A stretch of 64,000 bases of DNA from Macrobrachium rosenbergii (GCF_040412425.1 NC_089749.1:37852070-37916069), one strand, 5' to 3'. Shown: positions 13,493 through 27,288, counted from the stretch's first letter. Notes: a model not told the origin generated them from the letters alone. Numbers and translations are program-made.

Positions 13493-15065
13493 CTTCTCTT
13501 TGTTATGATCAGCTGTGTATAGAACTCACTGCAAACCCCGTTCCACTCAGGTGAAATTTTCACGATGTACAAAGGAACTCTAATATCGAAGTTTCAACTC
13601 CACGTTTTCCACAAGAGCCATAACGTGAGTATCCCGGGTGTCAAGGTTAGAGGATCCTCTGATATTTAAGCACCAGTTCCTTCCTCAGCAGATCCAGATC
13701 CTTTCCTCTGTCTTGGAGCATATATGGTGCCTCATTGTCCCGAGTCACTGACACTTCGATAAAGACAATATTCAGGTAATGCCACCTCTGGACCAGCCAG
13801 CTAGTAGGAGAGGAAAATCGAGAGTGTGCTTAACTGACAGCACAGAAATATTAGATTAAAGGTCCTTAATGAATACAAATTTCCTGAATCCCATATAGGG
13901 GTGAAATGGATTGAATTATGAAGTGAAATAATCCTAAATCCATCTTGAGAATTAATATGTGAAGACTCAAGGAAAATATCTAAAAAAAAAAATTAGTTAC
14001 AGTTTCTTATTGAGTCCCATTCCGGCTATGATCCTACGTACGCTAACGTTAAAGGCTGGCGGTTCAGGGCTATGTTACGACTTAGCTCATATGCAGTATC
14101 AGCTTTTCAAATAGTCTTTACTTGTGGCATGTTGTCAAGAAAAATGGACGGGCCGTTAAGATGACTAGAATGTTTCTCAAACGTAATTTGAAATTTTTCG
14201 GTAAGCGCCTCTATACGTAGTAAGTTGCGCTCCCGGAAAAATAGGGAATGCTTCGTCTTCTAAACATCATTATTGATTTTGTAAATGGCCTCTGCTTTAC
14301 AGAATATGCTTCAAAGACAAGCGAAAAGTGCCCGTCAAGAGAGCCATTGAGGGGGAGTCATACTTTATCAGTCAGAGAGTGAGAATACCTATAACAAAAT
14401 CCAGGGCACGTTTCAGTTTTCTCAATACATCTCAATGCGGTCCCCCCACCACAATAGACATGAGATCCCTTACTCAAAAACGTCGATATCTTGGCAAAAG
14501 GCCATCAAGGAAAGTTCTCCAGAAGACCAGTGGCATGTGAAATTGCCGAGCCTCACTTCTCCAAGTAGCGTCACGCCGGTAATCAATATTGTGCCGCTGT
14601 CGAGCCTACTCCCACATATCCCCTGGGAATCCGCAGCGATTGAGGCTCCCCGGCGGCGACTTCCCCACGCTCTCTAAGGGATACCCCTGATGGTAATGAT
14701 AATGTCGATTACTTAATAGAAACATCTCTTTTGTTGTTCTCTTATTACTTCTGATGGCCTCCTCCTCCTCCTCCGCCTCCTCCTACACAAGTGACGCAGG
14801 CCACACTTGTGCTCAGCTCAAGCCACGCTGCTCTCGCTAAGTGTGGACAGGTAACCAACTGGGCTTCACTCTGAACTCAGATGTGACTTGATACTTGATT
14901 TGAGATGGCTTTCTTTCGGTCCATTAACGTCCGAATGAAAGATCTTAGAGGATAGCTTTGTTGATGATCTGAAAATAATCCAAACCTGGGAATCTGATCA
15001 ATCAACTCGTCGGAGAGATAAAAAATGTAAATACGCTAAGAATAAAGAAAACTAGATTTCAGCAG

Positions 15066-15067
<2 letters not shown>
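13492..15067. other. No gene recognised; includes a short (CTC)n run
   Basis: The segment 14420-14700 is more GC-rich. A (CTC)n tract lies at about 14757-14785 and is followed by a donor-like ACAG|GTAACC at about 14850. The ATG upstream of that donor meets a stop before reaching it, so no coding exon is supported. Confidence 0.35.

Positions 15068-15125
<58 letters not shown>
15068..15125. repeat. (CT)n microsatellite
   Basis: Perfect CT array of about 58 bp. Confidence 0.95.
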
Positions 15126-15128
<3 letters not shown>

Positions 15129-15865
15129 GAAGAGCAGGCACTATCAGTCAACTCCGACTTTATGTCATGTCATTCCACCTCAGTGTAACTTGCATTGCAG
15201 CACATGAGCTTTCGGAAGTTTTTCCAAACTGCAGATAATAATAAACATTTTGATTGTAAAGCTAACATTCAAAGATGACAGAAGTGACCTTGAAAACGTT
15301 TGGGATTTGGACGACTTCAACGCTTCTGAGTCAAATGGAGGAGAGAGAAATGCCACCACCTTCCGAAAGCTGTTGTTTCATCCTCAGAAATTCATTTTTC
15401 TTATAAGCATTCACTCAAAACAAAAACTATAAGAGATCCTGAGACTAGCAAATAAAAAAAGTTGACATTTTCATGTTTCAATAGAGGGGGGGGGGGGAAT
15501 AATCACCTCTGAGGCACCTTCCTCCTACCACAATTTCTCAAAATCAAGAAGAAATAAAAAGTTGGCCTTTGAATGGACTTGTGACTTTGCAAAAAAGGTT
15601 CACGGTAAAAATATTTGCTTGAAATACTATGGGAAAAAATCGCTGGTCGCAAGGTACGCACTTATCAACCAAGTTCCATCAAAAGAAAAAAATGAAGGGG
15701 ACTTTTGGATCATCATCATCATCATCGTTACCATCGCCTGTCACGCAGGTGCACGACTGAGGGACCCCCTCATATTCGGCCGCTTCCGTCTTTCTTGCGT
15801 TTCGTCTTCAACCAGTCTCCACTCATTCCCAGCCTTTCGTCTCATAGTTCTCATCCTCATCCAAA
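15126..15865. other. No gene recognised
   Basis: Contains a short open frame at 15250-15432 (60 codons) and a poly-G run at 15486-15498. No domain is visible. Confidence 0.35.
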
Positions 15866-15867
15866 TA

Positions 15868-15872
15868 GGATG

Positions 15873-15938
<66 letters not shown>
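15868..15938. repeat. (TAA)n microsatellite
   Basis: About 23 TAA/AAT units. Confidence 0.95.
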
Positions 15939-16255
15939 GTACGCCATAATTAAGTGACAATAGAAATACATGCCCATATAATATTTGCAATTTAGAACAC
16001 AATTAGCAGGACGAGTTACATTGCCATGATTATTAGTTCTTCTTTCCCTCTGTTATTTATCTTTTTTCTCATTCTTGCTGAGGTGAATTAGTTAGTTAGT
16101 TAGTGTATGGCTGCAATCACAACATAAGAATGATTTCGGGTCATAACTGGATGAGTGAAAAGACTGAATGAGGTGTTGGAAATGTTTCCTCTCTCAAAAT
16201 AGAAAAAGAAGCTGCAAAAACAAGACCAAACAGTCACAGCTGAAAGTAATAAAGG
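15939..16255. other. No gene recognised
   Basis: AT-rich single-copy-looking sequence with a short TTAG run near 16090. Confidence 0.35.
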
Positions 16256-16257
16256 AA

Positions 16258-16333
<76 letters not shown>

Positions 16334-16334
16334 A
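16256..16334. repeat. (ATCT)n microsatellite
   Basis: About 19 perfect tetranucleotide units. Confidence 0.95.
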
Positions 16335-18090
16335 AGGGCAAAACTCAATAGACGAAGAAGTGGGATCAGACGCTCTTTGTAGGAAGCATGTTCGAGGTTC
16401 AGTATCGAAGAAAGCATTACTGACCAAGTAAGACGCTTTAGGGAAATCAACACAAAGACGTAAGAAAAGCATGAATTGAAAATAGCATTCAGGAGAGCAG
16501 AGCCCACATAAACTCCAAACGCATTTTATGATTTAACATGGAGCTACTTGTACCAGAAATTTCAAGAACAGAAACTTATGTTGACAGCCTCAGGTTATGA
16601 GGAGATTCTACAAATGGTGGTGAATTGCCTGTTTAAGATCATCACTACTTCTGTTCCACTTGGAAAATGCTCCTTTTTACCTCTGAAACCGTTCCAGAGA
16701 TTCCCAGTCCCAAGGTTGGGATCCCAGTTTATGACGCCTCTGAGTAGTCAAATGGTACAGCATCTACACGATTGTTTTTAAATTTGGATATTAATGTTTT
16801 GGTTTTTCCTTTTTAGGATTCACATATCATCTGTCAGGAATACAGTTAGAGAGTAAAATCCAGTCGCTAAAACTCATCTATGTAATGCAGAGTCAAGGAT
16901 GATCGCAAACTGCCAGAGCAGTCACTGAATGTAGTAGTGATGGGTGTGGAGGCTCTTGGTTCAAGACAAAGATGAACACTGTAAAAGTAAAGCATCAATC
17001 TATATCTTTGCTCTTCCAGATACTATGAAATATTAAAGACAAAATCTTATTTCGCGCATAAAGTCCAAAGACCAGTTTGAAGGATTGCGCTTTCTTTCTT
17101 GGCAAAGAATCAAAACGAGTCCGTCATAAGTTGTTGATCTTCAAATCGTGAATATCCATCTTCTTCTTTAATGCATAACCCGTCAACCTCTGGAGGCTCC
17201 GAAGAGCAAAGAAACTCATTCCATAACCATAGACCAGTTTCTCTTCTGCATAAGTAAGCATAAAGCGCAATTCGTATTAATTTGTCCTCCAGTATTTTTT
17301 CTATAAGAGTTCCATCCATTTAGGAACTTGAGAGAGCATCATCTGAGACTTAGATTTTCTTCACCCATCATGGAGATTGAGAAACCTGAAATGGGCCTTT
17401 ATGAATCGTCCTCGTGAAGAGGAATGCTGCAAGTTTTGGTAGAGCCGCTTGACGACACCCGCTGAGCAGGACTCTCTCTTTCTGCTCATCACAAAAATCC
17501 AGCAAGAACTATTTTTCGGAATCCTTCAGTGAAATGTAATAGGCTGAAAGAAATGAGTATTTCATCATAAGCTTATTAAATCAGAAACGTAATTAATTAA
17601 ATTCCAATAAATCTTGAGTTAGTTTCTAAATTCTAAGACGAGAACGATCTAGCTTCATAAAAATGACTTAAAGACATTTTTACGTAAATCATTCAAGTGA
17701 GTCCTTGGATGTGCGGTACGTTTGATTGTGGGAGAGAGCGCGCTCGCCGTATACCCATATTTCGAGAGCCTCAGCATTTCCCCTCACCAGCTGCATTCTA
17801 GAGACTTGTCCCCCGAAAATAAAGTCAACCATCACAATTCAACCGGCGAGCACCTCATGAAAAAATAGTTGGGCCACGGGCCATTGCCAATACAGGACCT
17901 AATTTTAGACACCCAGCACATCGAATTCATTTCCAGGTACTCTTAGCACCAATACTTTCAATGGCCACTTTACTCGTGAACCAATTCAAACAACGGTTCC
18001 CTTAAAAGCAAAGCCTCAACACCATGATGTGGAACCGATCACAAAATAATCATCACATCATCCTTTAGTCTTATAAGAGAAAAGGTAAGG

Positions 18091-18091
<1 letters not shown>
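16335..18091. other. No gene recognised
   Basis: Short ORFs at 16548-16781 (plus) and 17110-17319 (minus) have no recognisable domain and no convincing splice signals. Confidence 0.35.

Positions 18092-18162
<71 letters not shown>
18092..18162. repeat. (GA)n microsatellite
   Basis: Perfect GA array; a short (TC)n tract follows at about 18240-18257. Confidence 0.95.
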
Positions 18163-18164
<2 letters not shown>

Positions 18165-18257
18165 TAAAAAAGTACAATCAAAGAATATTACATTTCCGTA
18201 GAGCTATACTCCCCAGAATTCAAGTGGAATACCAGTATTCTCTCTCTCTCTCTCTCT

Positions 18258-18700
18258 TCTCGCCTCTCCAGTGAGTTCCTGAGTTCAGTTCTCAAGTAAA
18301 CCGAAACGGTTTAGGACCGTCCCATTTACTCCTACAGAGCACCTGTCGACATAAGGAGTGAGTTAGGTACCTGGTTACTAGTTGATTATGGTGAGTCCAA
18401 ACCAGAGTAAATGGCTTAGGGCTCAACCTCATCCCACAGGAATCGCTGGGAACCGGAAGGCTAGACCTTCCGTGGTCGCCCCTGCCCTGTAAGTGTGCAG
18501 AGAGGTTCGAGGCCTTGTTGATGAAGCCTCTGTGTGAAGCAGCTCATGTTCGTGAACGTATTTGCACAGCAGGGGTTAGTGTTACATCAGTGATGCAGCA
18601 CACAAGTATGAATGGGCAGTTATCAACCCCATTTCTTCTCTTGTAACTCACACCCCGTTAAGAGAAACGTTGATATATATGTATTCATACACAAACATAC
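18258..18700. other. No gene recognised; moderately GC-rich unassigned sequence
   Basis: No ORF or terminal repeat could be defined. The block 18340-18560 has the balanced composition of an interspersed repeat, but no second copy was seen in the window. Confidence 0.3.
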
Positions 18701-18707
18701 ATGTATG

Positions 18708-18844
<137 letters not shown>

Positions 18845-18849
18845 CTCAC

Positions 18850-19720
18850 ACATCACCACAAGTGAAGAATATAAGAGACTGGTTGTAGGTCCTGGCCGGT
18901 TTCGACTTTATTTCCAATCCATTGACGAAGGACTGATACATACAGTAGTGGTAAAACACAATATATTATGCTAGGCGGACTGTACGGACAAACATACAAA
19001 CCGGTGGAGACTAAAAGCCCACGCCTGATAGGTGTCAAATATGATAATCCTTTTTCCATACATATCTGGTCCCGTCCTTAAAAAGTAAAAATTTTACAAA
19101 TTTCTTTTGCAATTACAGGATCAAGTTTATATACGACCTGACTGGTATTCTTGTTATGGTAATCATTTTCTTTTATAAAACTAAACTCAATGGTATTTCT
19201 TTTCAGTGCATAATTAAAGTAAGCTATCCTTTTTTGCCCCAGTCCAGTTGACTGTGTAATTTTTCTCACTAACATGTACAAAAATTCCACTGTTAACCTG
19301 TGCGTATTTTATACGTTTTTATGCTGGTCTCTTCTCTTTTCCAGTGTTTTTCAAGTTTGACCAATAGAAAGTTATCGCAAGCCTGACATGGGGTTTTATA
19401 TAAACGTCCTTCAGCATCGTCGGGAGAGCGCTTCATAAATACACATTTCATTGTTTTGCTTTTCTGAAATGCTGCATTAACTCCAAAACTCTTAAGAAGA
19501 TGGGACGTCTTGCATTTTACTACTACATGGTAGTACGAGCAGATTTTTGTGTTGTAGTTTCGGTTTATTTTTTATAGAGTCTTTTTTGCCGCTTCTAATG
19601 CATTGTCTGATACAGAGTCAGGATATTTCAGTTTCTTGCCTGCGTTCCTAATCTTTTCCATTTCACCATCAGTGTCCTCAGGGATACATATATACGTAAT
19701 GCTCTTGATAACAGGGATGT
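18850..19720 (-). mobile_element. Penelope-like retroelement fragment (3' part)
   Basis: On the minus strand, broken frames give ITYICIPEDTDGEMEKIRNA and KKLKYPDSVSDNALEAAKK (about 19690-19590), then KRIKYAQVNSGIFVHVSEKN and WTGAKK (about 19320-19220), then RNTIEFSFIKEN and YKLDPVIAKEICK (about 19200-19090). Order and spacing match the end of the reverse transcriptase and the GIY-YIG tail of Penelope-like elements. The flank at 18893-18935 (ccggtttcgactttatttc) resembles the matching place at 4900-4960, so both belong to one family. Frameshifts make it non-functional. Confidence 0.6.
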
Positions 19721-20164
19721 GAATAAAAATTAACATAGGCTGAAATATCAGTTGGAGTTGGAGTTTTAGTGTCATGCTCCTATTGCTATTGCTCGCAGTG
19801 CAGAGGTCGGTCATTTCCTTTACTGCTAAACAGTTCAGTAACCTCCCTGGTGTTCCCACTGACGCTGGTTAACAGTCCCCGTGATGCTACTGGAAATTGC
19901 CTTGATTTATTTCTTTTCTGTTACTTGCCTCCGTTACTGCTTACACGTGCATAGCTATGGTTAGGTTATCTATTTTTGACTAATTTTATCTTTCATCCTC
20001 ACCATGTTCCTTTTTTGCTGAGCAGCCCCTTCTCCCTTCTTGGCCATCACATGCGGATGTGTGCTTGTGATGAATAAGAAGAATAATTATAATTATAATT
20101 AGATCCTCTTTCTCTCAAATCAAAGTCAACAATCGCTAATGATACAAAGTTCGAGTAAAGTCTT

Positions 20165-20165
<1 letters not shown>
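19721..20165. other. No gene recognised
   Basis: Partly the upstream continuation of the Penelope-like fragment (minus-strand open frame to 19859), then unassigned sequence with a short (ATAATT)n at about 20082-20100. Confidence 0.3.

Positions 20166-20222
<57 letters not shown>
20166..20222. repeat. (CT)n microsatellite
   Basis: Perfect CT array of about 56 bp. Confidence 0.95.
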
Positions 20223-20226
<4 letters not shown>

Positions 20227-20791
20227 TAGAATAGAAACCAACGTTTTGTTTGATTCGACTCCCATTACAATGCCTAAGCGTATTATCTGCCCCTGTCTCC
20301 ATTACAGAGCAAAATGATTTCGAATCAGCGAGAGAAACGGGCATGAAACCTAAATAAATAAATAAAAAAAAAAGGACTGGGCACACGGGGTCCATCTCCA
20401 TTTCAGTTTATTTTAATGGAAAGCCGCACTGTCTACGGTCACGGTCTTCCAGATTTCACGGGTTCATGCACTTGCTAGTCTGCAAATCATTTTAGCCTAA
20501 TATGCAACCACCTTGCGAACTAGTTACTTGGCCCGTCTTGAAAAGCTGCAGATATCGACTCTATTGTACCTAGTTAGTTGCTGCAGTTTGGCTGGAACTG
20601 GTGAACACAAACATTTTCAAATGTATATGTGATAAAGTTCAATATTTAATATCAAGTGACCACCTAATATTTATGTTTGTCTCACAGGAACTGAATCACA
20701 AGTCAACTCTCAGGGATGAAACAGAAGAGGAGTTTCTAAAAAGACATTGCTCTGCTACAAACAAAATATTACATATAAGAGTATGGCGTAC

Positions 20792-20941
20792 CTATTGATT
20801 TCTGGTCTGGGGGACGAATGAAGCTGCTGAGACCTCAGGTCATGTGAGGGAAGGAGTCGGTGATCACGAGACACCAGTTCAGCTGGAGTCATGTAGCTGC
20901 ACGGTGTATAGTGACCCACCAGAGGGAAGTCCATGTCCGGC
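20792..20941 (-). CDS. Candidate internal exon of an unidentified host gene
   Basis: Read on the minus strand, a pyrimidine tract with CAG (20953-20942) is followed by a 150-bp open segment that ends AATAG|GTACGCC, a good donor. The frame that stays open needs one base at the start and two at the end, so the exon length is a multiple of three and both junctions have the same phase. The 49 residues include PDMDFPLVGHYTPCSYM and then TPAELVSRDHRLLPSHDLRS; they are polar and Ser/His/Arg-rich, with no domain I know. The exon is clearly more GC-rich than its flanks, which have no repeat signature. It could be a cytoplasmic tail or a linker. Other exons of the gene are not visible in the window. 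Confidence 0.5.
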
Positions 20942-21454
20942 CTGAAAAAAAAAGATATATGTATAGAGGAAAGCGAGATAAACAACAGATACTTTCCACC
21001 TTCAATTTTGAGATTCCCAAAAACTATATTGTTGGCTCCCCAAACCGAGTAGCCTCAATAAGTCTAAGAGTAAATATGAACACGTTTTTATTGTGATTTG
21101 ATGAACACAGTGTAACAAGCGAGTGCACAAGTTTCAAGAATTCATGCAAAAAGATTAATCATTAGGACTTTGATGGTGAAGGACTTCACCACTTAGCCTC
21201 AGGTGTAATCATGAAGTTAGAAACATCTGCATTTCCAGAGGTCAATTTTGCAAATTACCTGAGTTCAGCTAATATAAAATCAACGCTCACGAATAGTGGC
21301 CCAGCTCTCTGCTATAGATAAGGCTCGGCTTCAATGCTTGCATGAGCAGCCATGAAAACTTTGAAAGTAAGTCGTCGCATTCTGTCGATTGGATGGATGG
21401 TTGGCTTCACAGGACAAGCCAGCTGAACTTTTCCTAAAGGTAGACGAATATAAC
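20942..21454. other. No gene recognised (possible intron of the 20792-20941 gene)
   Basis: AT-rich; no further exon-like segment found. Confidence 0.3.
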
Positions 21455-21849
21455 AAGCAAAAAATGAGCCGAAGTTTCTTTGGCGCAATCGAGTTTTCTG
21501 TACATCGTATAATCAAGGCCACCGAAAATAGATCTATCTTTCGGTGGTCTCGGTATAATGCTGTATGAGCCGCGGCCCATGAAACTTTAACCACGGGCTG
21601 GTGGTGACCTGTCCTATGTCGTTGCCAGATGCACGATTATGACTAACTCTAACCTTAAATATAATAAAAAACACTGAGGCTAGAGGGCCGCAATTTGGTA
21701 TGTTTGATGACTAGAGGGTTGATGATAAACGTACGAATTTGCAGCCCTCTAGCCTCAGTGGCTTTTAGGATTTGAGGGCGGACAGAAAAAGTGCGGACGG
21801 ACAGACAAAGCAAAGCCATCGCAATAGTTTTCTTTTCCAGAAAAGTAAA
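21455..21849 (+). repeat. Multi-hairpin dispersed repeat, copy 1
   Basis: The same 400-430 bp sequence recurs at 33157-33567 and 59830-60257. It contains successive inverted repeats: a short hairpin around CCACCGAAA...TTTCGGTGG (about 21519-21545), a long stem CACTGAGGCTAGAGGG (about 21673) pairing with CCCTCTAGCCTCAGTG (about 21746-21761), and a terminal TTTTC...GAAAA hairpin at the end. No ORF is conserved. All three copies lie on the plus strand. Confidence 0.85.
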
Positions 21850-22784
21850 ATATCATTCATATGAAGTGATGCACGTTATATACTCCCCCAATTATCTCTG
21901 TTAACTGGACGGATAAGAACTGCAGTAGCCTAAGACTCAGCGTTTGTTGTTGAGATGTCAGGATGAACTCCTCACAGATATTGTTTCGACTTCGTTACCA
22001 GATTCGATGGAAAGAATTTACTTGATGATTATTATATAATAACTTAAAGGTGTCTTTTTAAAGGTTATTATTAAACTGAAGGGGATCTTTATTTAATTCC
22101 TCTAAACAATCATTTTTGTTATGATCAAAATCCCGTCACTCCTACTTTCGGGAGTGGAGGTTATTTTGGTAATTGCGCAAATGGAACGAGGAGGACATCC
22201 GGTCACATGGCGTTACTCGATGCGAGCTTCAGTGCGAAATTCCTTTGTTCCCCAAGTGTTAGTTTGCTTCTGGGAAAAAATTCTTCGTCTACAGTCTGTT
22301 CATAAAGATACCATCAACAATGATTATTGGTAGTGATTGCTAACAATTCACAACAAAATTCATTTTTGCACCAATTCAGTGAAAATTCTGAAGTCATAAT
22401 AAAGATGATGATAATATTGTCACGATAAAAGAATAGGCCAATAAAATGCGTAAAAAGTTCCATTGTCCTTCCAAATCTCATTTCTATACACTTTTGAGTG
22501 CAAAGTCCTTGCTGTCTTAAACAGAAAATCATCTCGACTATCCCTGTAGCCCTTACCTGTACCTGCAATCAGGAGTTCATGATTTTATGGTTTTGGTTCG
22601 TTTGGCTGCAGTTTGTCTGTTTATGAGCTGTAAGCAGGATGACCTCAGAAGCTCCATGACAGGGCGTCAGTGATTACTTTTGGGAGAGATCGGGTGTAGA
22701 TCCAAGACCTTTGCGAAGGACTCCACAACACTGGGGACATAGATCTTGTTGGGAGGACTGCTCAGCCTTGGCAGAGTTAAAGGT
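21850..22784. other. No gene recognised
   Basis: The plus-strand open frame 22121-22333 is short and unrecognised. The last 200 bp lead into the satellite array. Confidence 0.35.
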
Positions 22785-25107
22785 CTCCACCAATGCTTAT
22801 ATTCTTCTCAGTCATAGAGAAAGTGTCCAGTTGGCCTAAGGGTTTCTGGTGGCATCAAAAAAGGTACTTCCACCAATACTTATATTCTCCCCAGCCACAA
22901 AGAAAGTGTCCAATTGGCCTAAGAGTCTCGGGTGGTGATAGAAAAGGTACCTGCACCAATACTTATATTCTTTTCAGCAACATAAAAACTGTTCAACTGG
23001 CCTAAGGGTCTCTGGTAGCGCCAAACAGGTACTTCCACCAATACTTATATTCTTCTCAGCCACACAGAAAGTGTCCAATTGGCCTAAGAGTCTCTAGTGG
23101 CGCCAAAAAAGGTACTTCCACCAATACTCATATTCTTACCAGCCACACAGGAAGTGCCGACATAAAAAGGCATGTCCACCAATACTTTGTTCTCCCTACA
23201 GAAAGAGTCAGTTCTAAGGGTCTCTGGTGGCGCCAAAAAGGTACTTCCACCACTATTTATATTCTCCCCTGCCGCACAGAAAGAGTCCAGTTGGCCTAAG
23301 GGTCTCTGGTGGCGCCAAAAAGGTACTTCCACCACTATTTATATTCTCCCCTGCCGCACAGAAAGAGTACTTCCACCACTATTTATATTCTTCTCAGCCT
23401 AAAAATACAGAAATTTTCCCCTGCCACACACAAGGTGCCCAGTTGGCCTAAGGGTCTCTGGTGGCCCATAAAGGTTACTTCCACCAATACTTATATTCTT
23501 CCCAGGCTTAAAGAAATAGTCCAATTGCCTGCGGTTGTCTGGTGGCGCCAAAAATGTACTTCCACGCCAAAGAAAGTCTATCAGCTTAAGGGTCTCTGGT
23601 GGCGCCAAATTATTCCACCAAGGTGTCCAGTTGGCCTTATACTTTCACTAATACTTCTCCCAAGCCAATTAACTTAAGGGTCTCTTGCGGCTCCAAAAAC
23701 GTACTTCCACCAAACTTATATTCTTCCCAGCCACACAGAAAGTGTCCAATTGGTCTAAGGGTCCCTGGTGACGCCAAAAAATGCACTTCCACCAATACTT
23801 ATATTCTTCCCAGCCACACAGAAATTGTCCAGTTCTGGTGACGCCACCAAAATATTCTTTGCAGCAACACAGAAAGTTCAATTGGCCCATGAAAGGTACT
23901 TCCACCAATACCTATATTCTTCCCAGCCACAAAGAAAGTGTCCAATTGGCAAAAGGGTCTTTGGTGACGCCAAAAAAGGTACTTCCACTAATACTTATAT
24001 ACTTCCCAGCAATACAGAAAGTGTCCAATTAGCCTAAGGGTCTCTTGTGGCCCCAAAAAAGGTGCTTCAGCAAATACTTACATTCTTCCCTGCCTCACAA
24101 AGAGTGTCCAATTAGCCTAGGGTCTCTGGTGACGCCAAAACAAGATACTTCCACCAATACTTATATTTTTCCCAACAACACAGAAAGTGTCCAGTTAGTC
24201 TAAGGGTCTCTTGTGGCGCCAAAAAATGTACTTGCACCAATAATTACATTCTCCAGTGCCACACAGAAAGTGTCCAGTTGGCCTAAGGGTCTCTTTTGAC
24301 GCCAAAATTTATTTCTGCCAATATTTATATTCTCCCCAGCCACACGGAAAATGTCCAGTTGGCATAAGGGTCTCTAGTGACGTCAAAAAAGGTACTTCCA
24401 CAAATACTTATATTCTTCCCAGCCACAAGGAAAGTGTCCAATTGGCCTAAGGGTCTCTGGTGGCGCCAAAAAGATACTTCCACCAATACTTATATTCTCC
24501 CAAGCCACACAGGAAACGTCCAGTTGGCCTAAGGGTCTCTGGTGTCACCAAAATGCACTTCCACCAATACTTATTTTCTCCCCAGCCACACAGAAAGTGT
24601 TCAGTTGGACTAAGGGTCTCTGGTAAATAGGTCCTACGATCAATACTTATATTCTTCACAGCCATACAGAAAGTGTCCAATTGGCCTAAGGTCTCTGGTG
24701 TCGCCAAAATGTAATTACACTAATACTTATATTCTTCCCAGCAACGCAGAAAGTGTTCAGTTGGCCTAGAGTCTCTTTTGGCGCCAAAAAGGTACTTCCA
24801 CCAATACTTATATTCTTTCCTGCCACACAGAAAGTGTCCAATTGACCTAGAGTCTCTGGTGGCACCAAAAAAAGTGTCCTTATATTCTTCCCAGCCACAC
24901 AGAAAGTATCCAGTTGGCCTAAGGGTCTCTGGTGACGCCAGAAAAGTTACTTCAACCAATAGTTACATTTTTCCAGCCGCACAGAAAGTGTCCAATTGGT
25001 CTAAGGGTCGCTGGTGGCGCCAAAAAGGTACTTCCACCAGTACTTATATTCTTCCCAGGCTCAAAGAAATTGTCCAGCTGGCCTAAGGGTCTCTGGTGGC
25101 GACAATA
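22785..25107. repeat. Satellite/minisatellite array, unit about 82 bp, about 28 copies
   Basis: GGCCTAAGGGTCTCTGGTGG recurs at spacing of 82-83 bp (for example 22916, 22999, 23081). Each unit also holds GGTACTTCCACCAATACTTA and an AGCCACACAGAAAGTGTCCA segment. Some units are shortened. Because the unit is not reliably a multiple of three, the many open frames across it are by-products, not genes. The array ends directly before a Penelope-like element. Confidence 0.95.
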
Positions 25108-25887
25108 ACTGTAAAAATTTTACTACCACGATTTTTAAGAAAAAGACTTTTGCAGGATTAGGTGCCAATTGTTACAGTTATTGCGTTTATAATTTTAAGA
25201 TTAATTCCGTTGCGACTCTTTTACAGGGCCCTTTCCCTCACCTCCAGTTGGATGAAAGCTTCTCATGATGAAGTTACCTTTCTTTTAGAATATTTTAAAC
25301 ATTATTGTTTTCTTTCAAAGACAGTTTTTAAAAGCCTCAATAAAATACTAAACAAGAGATTTTTCACTGGGCATTATACTCTTGCAGTACCCAAACTACA
25401 CCCAAACTACACTTTATGCCAAGCCTCCACACTGTCATGATGTCCATTTCAGAACAAAATTTACGAGCGTAATTCAGAAACATTTTGGTGCTTTGCATGT
25501 TAAACTTGTTCCTGTCAACCCCCTAACTATTGGCTCTATTTTTAAATTTAAGGATCAGCTTTGTACTACGATGTCCTCCGGAGTGGTGTCCAAGTATTCT
25601 TGCCCCAAATGTAACTCGGGCATTTATGTGGGATCCACTCGGAGACTTCTAAAAGTACGCATAGATTCGTATAGAGGGGTAAGTCTTCGTACGGGGGTAA
25701 AATCTCCAACCACGAACACTCCAACATCAGAAGTCACACGAAATTTTGTAAAACTCCCACTGAAAGCAAAGATTTCTGCATAATTGGACGAACTTCAAGC
25801 CAACTGGAACTACCAATACTCGAGTCTCTGATGATAAAACAGCTTGTTCCGAAATTGAACACTCAGATTTCGGCTGTTCCTCTGTAG
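25108..25887 (+). mobile_element. Penelope-like retroelement, 3' coding part with GIY-YIG endonuclease
   Basis: The frame covering 25382-25783 reads VKLVPVNPLTIGSIFKFKDQ, then SGVVSKYSCPKCNSGIYVGS and LLKVRIDSYRGVSLRTG. After a frame change it continues with LELPILESLMIKQL up to the stop at about 25887. The spaced GVV...(C-P-K-C)...GIYVGS block followed by an arginine-containing helix is the GIY-YIG endonuclease signature of endonuclease-positive Penelope-like elements. The C-P-x-C pair is the zinc-finger-like insertion common in them. Upstream, a fingers/thumb part (KSLNKILNKRFFTGHYTLAV, 25330-25390) survives in other frames. No intact polymerase core is present, so the copy is 5'-truncated and frameshifted. 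Confidence 0.8.
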
Positions 25888-26992
<1,105 letters not shown>

Positions 26993-27108
26993 CATATATA
27001 CAATTGTTCTGTGCATTATATATATATATTAACTTTATCACATACACAATTGTTCTGTGCATTAGTAGAATTATTAAAGGACTTTCTTCAAAAGTGGATT
27101 ATCAAGGG

Positions 27109-27166
27109 TTTTTATTGATAATGTGGACTGCTTTCTTGGACAAACAGTCCACATTATCAATAAAAA
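27109..27166. repeat. Perfect 22-bp stem hairpin
   Basis: TATTGATAATGTGGACTG with four extra T pairs at the base is perfectly inverted around a 14-nt spacer (27131-27144). There is no T-run context suggesting a terminator. Confidence 0.85.
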
Positions 27167-27194
27167 AACTCCGTTAGATACCATCCAGTTTGAA

Positions 27195-27210
27195 TATATA
27201 TATATATATT

Positions 27211-27288
<78 letters not shown>
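27195..27288. repeat. (TA)n microsatellite
   Basis: TA array with two interruptions. Confidence 0.95.

Noticed and set aside
14757..14850. Possible coding exon starting with a Ser-rich stretch and ending at ACAG|GTAACC
   Set aside because: The frame meets a stop before the donor, and the Ser run is a CTC microsatellite.
20601..20798. Plus-strand exon after an acceptor-like TTTGTCTCACAG at about 20677-20688
   Set aside because: Short AT-rich frame overlapping the better minus-strand exon, with no donor or recognisable peptide.
22785..25107. Repeat array considered as a CRISPR or a repeat-protein gene
   Set aside because: Units are about 82 bp without conserved-repeat/variable-spacer structure, the host is eukaryotic, and the unit length does not keep a reading frame.
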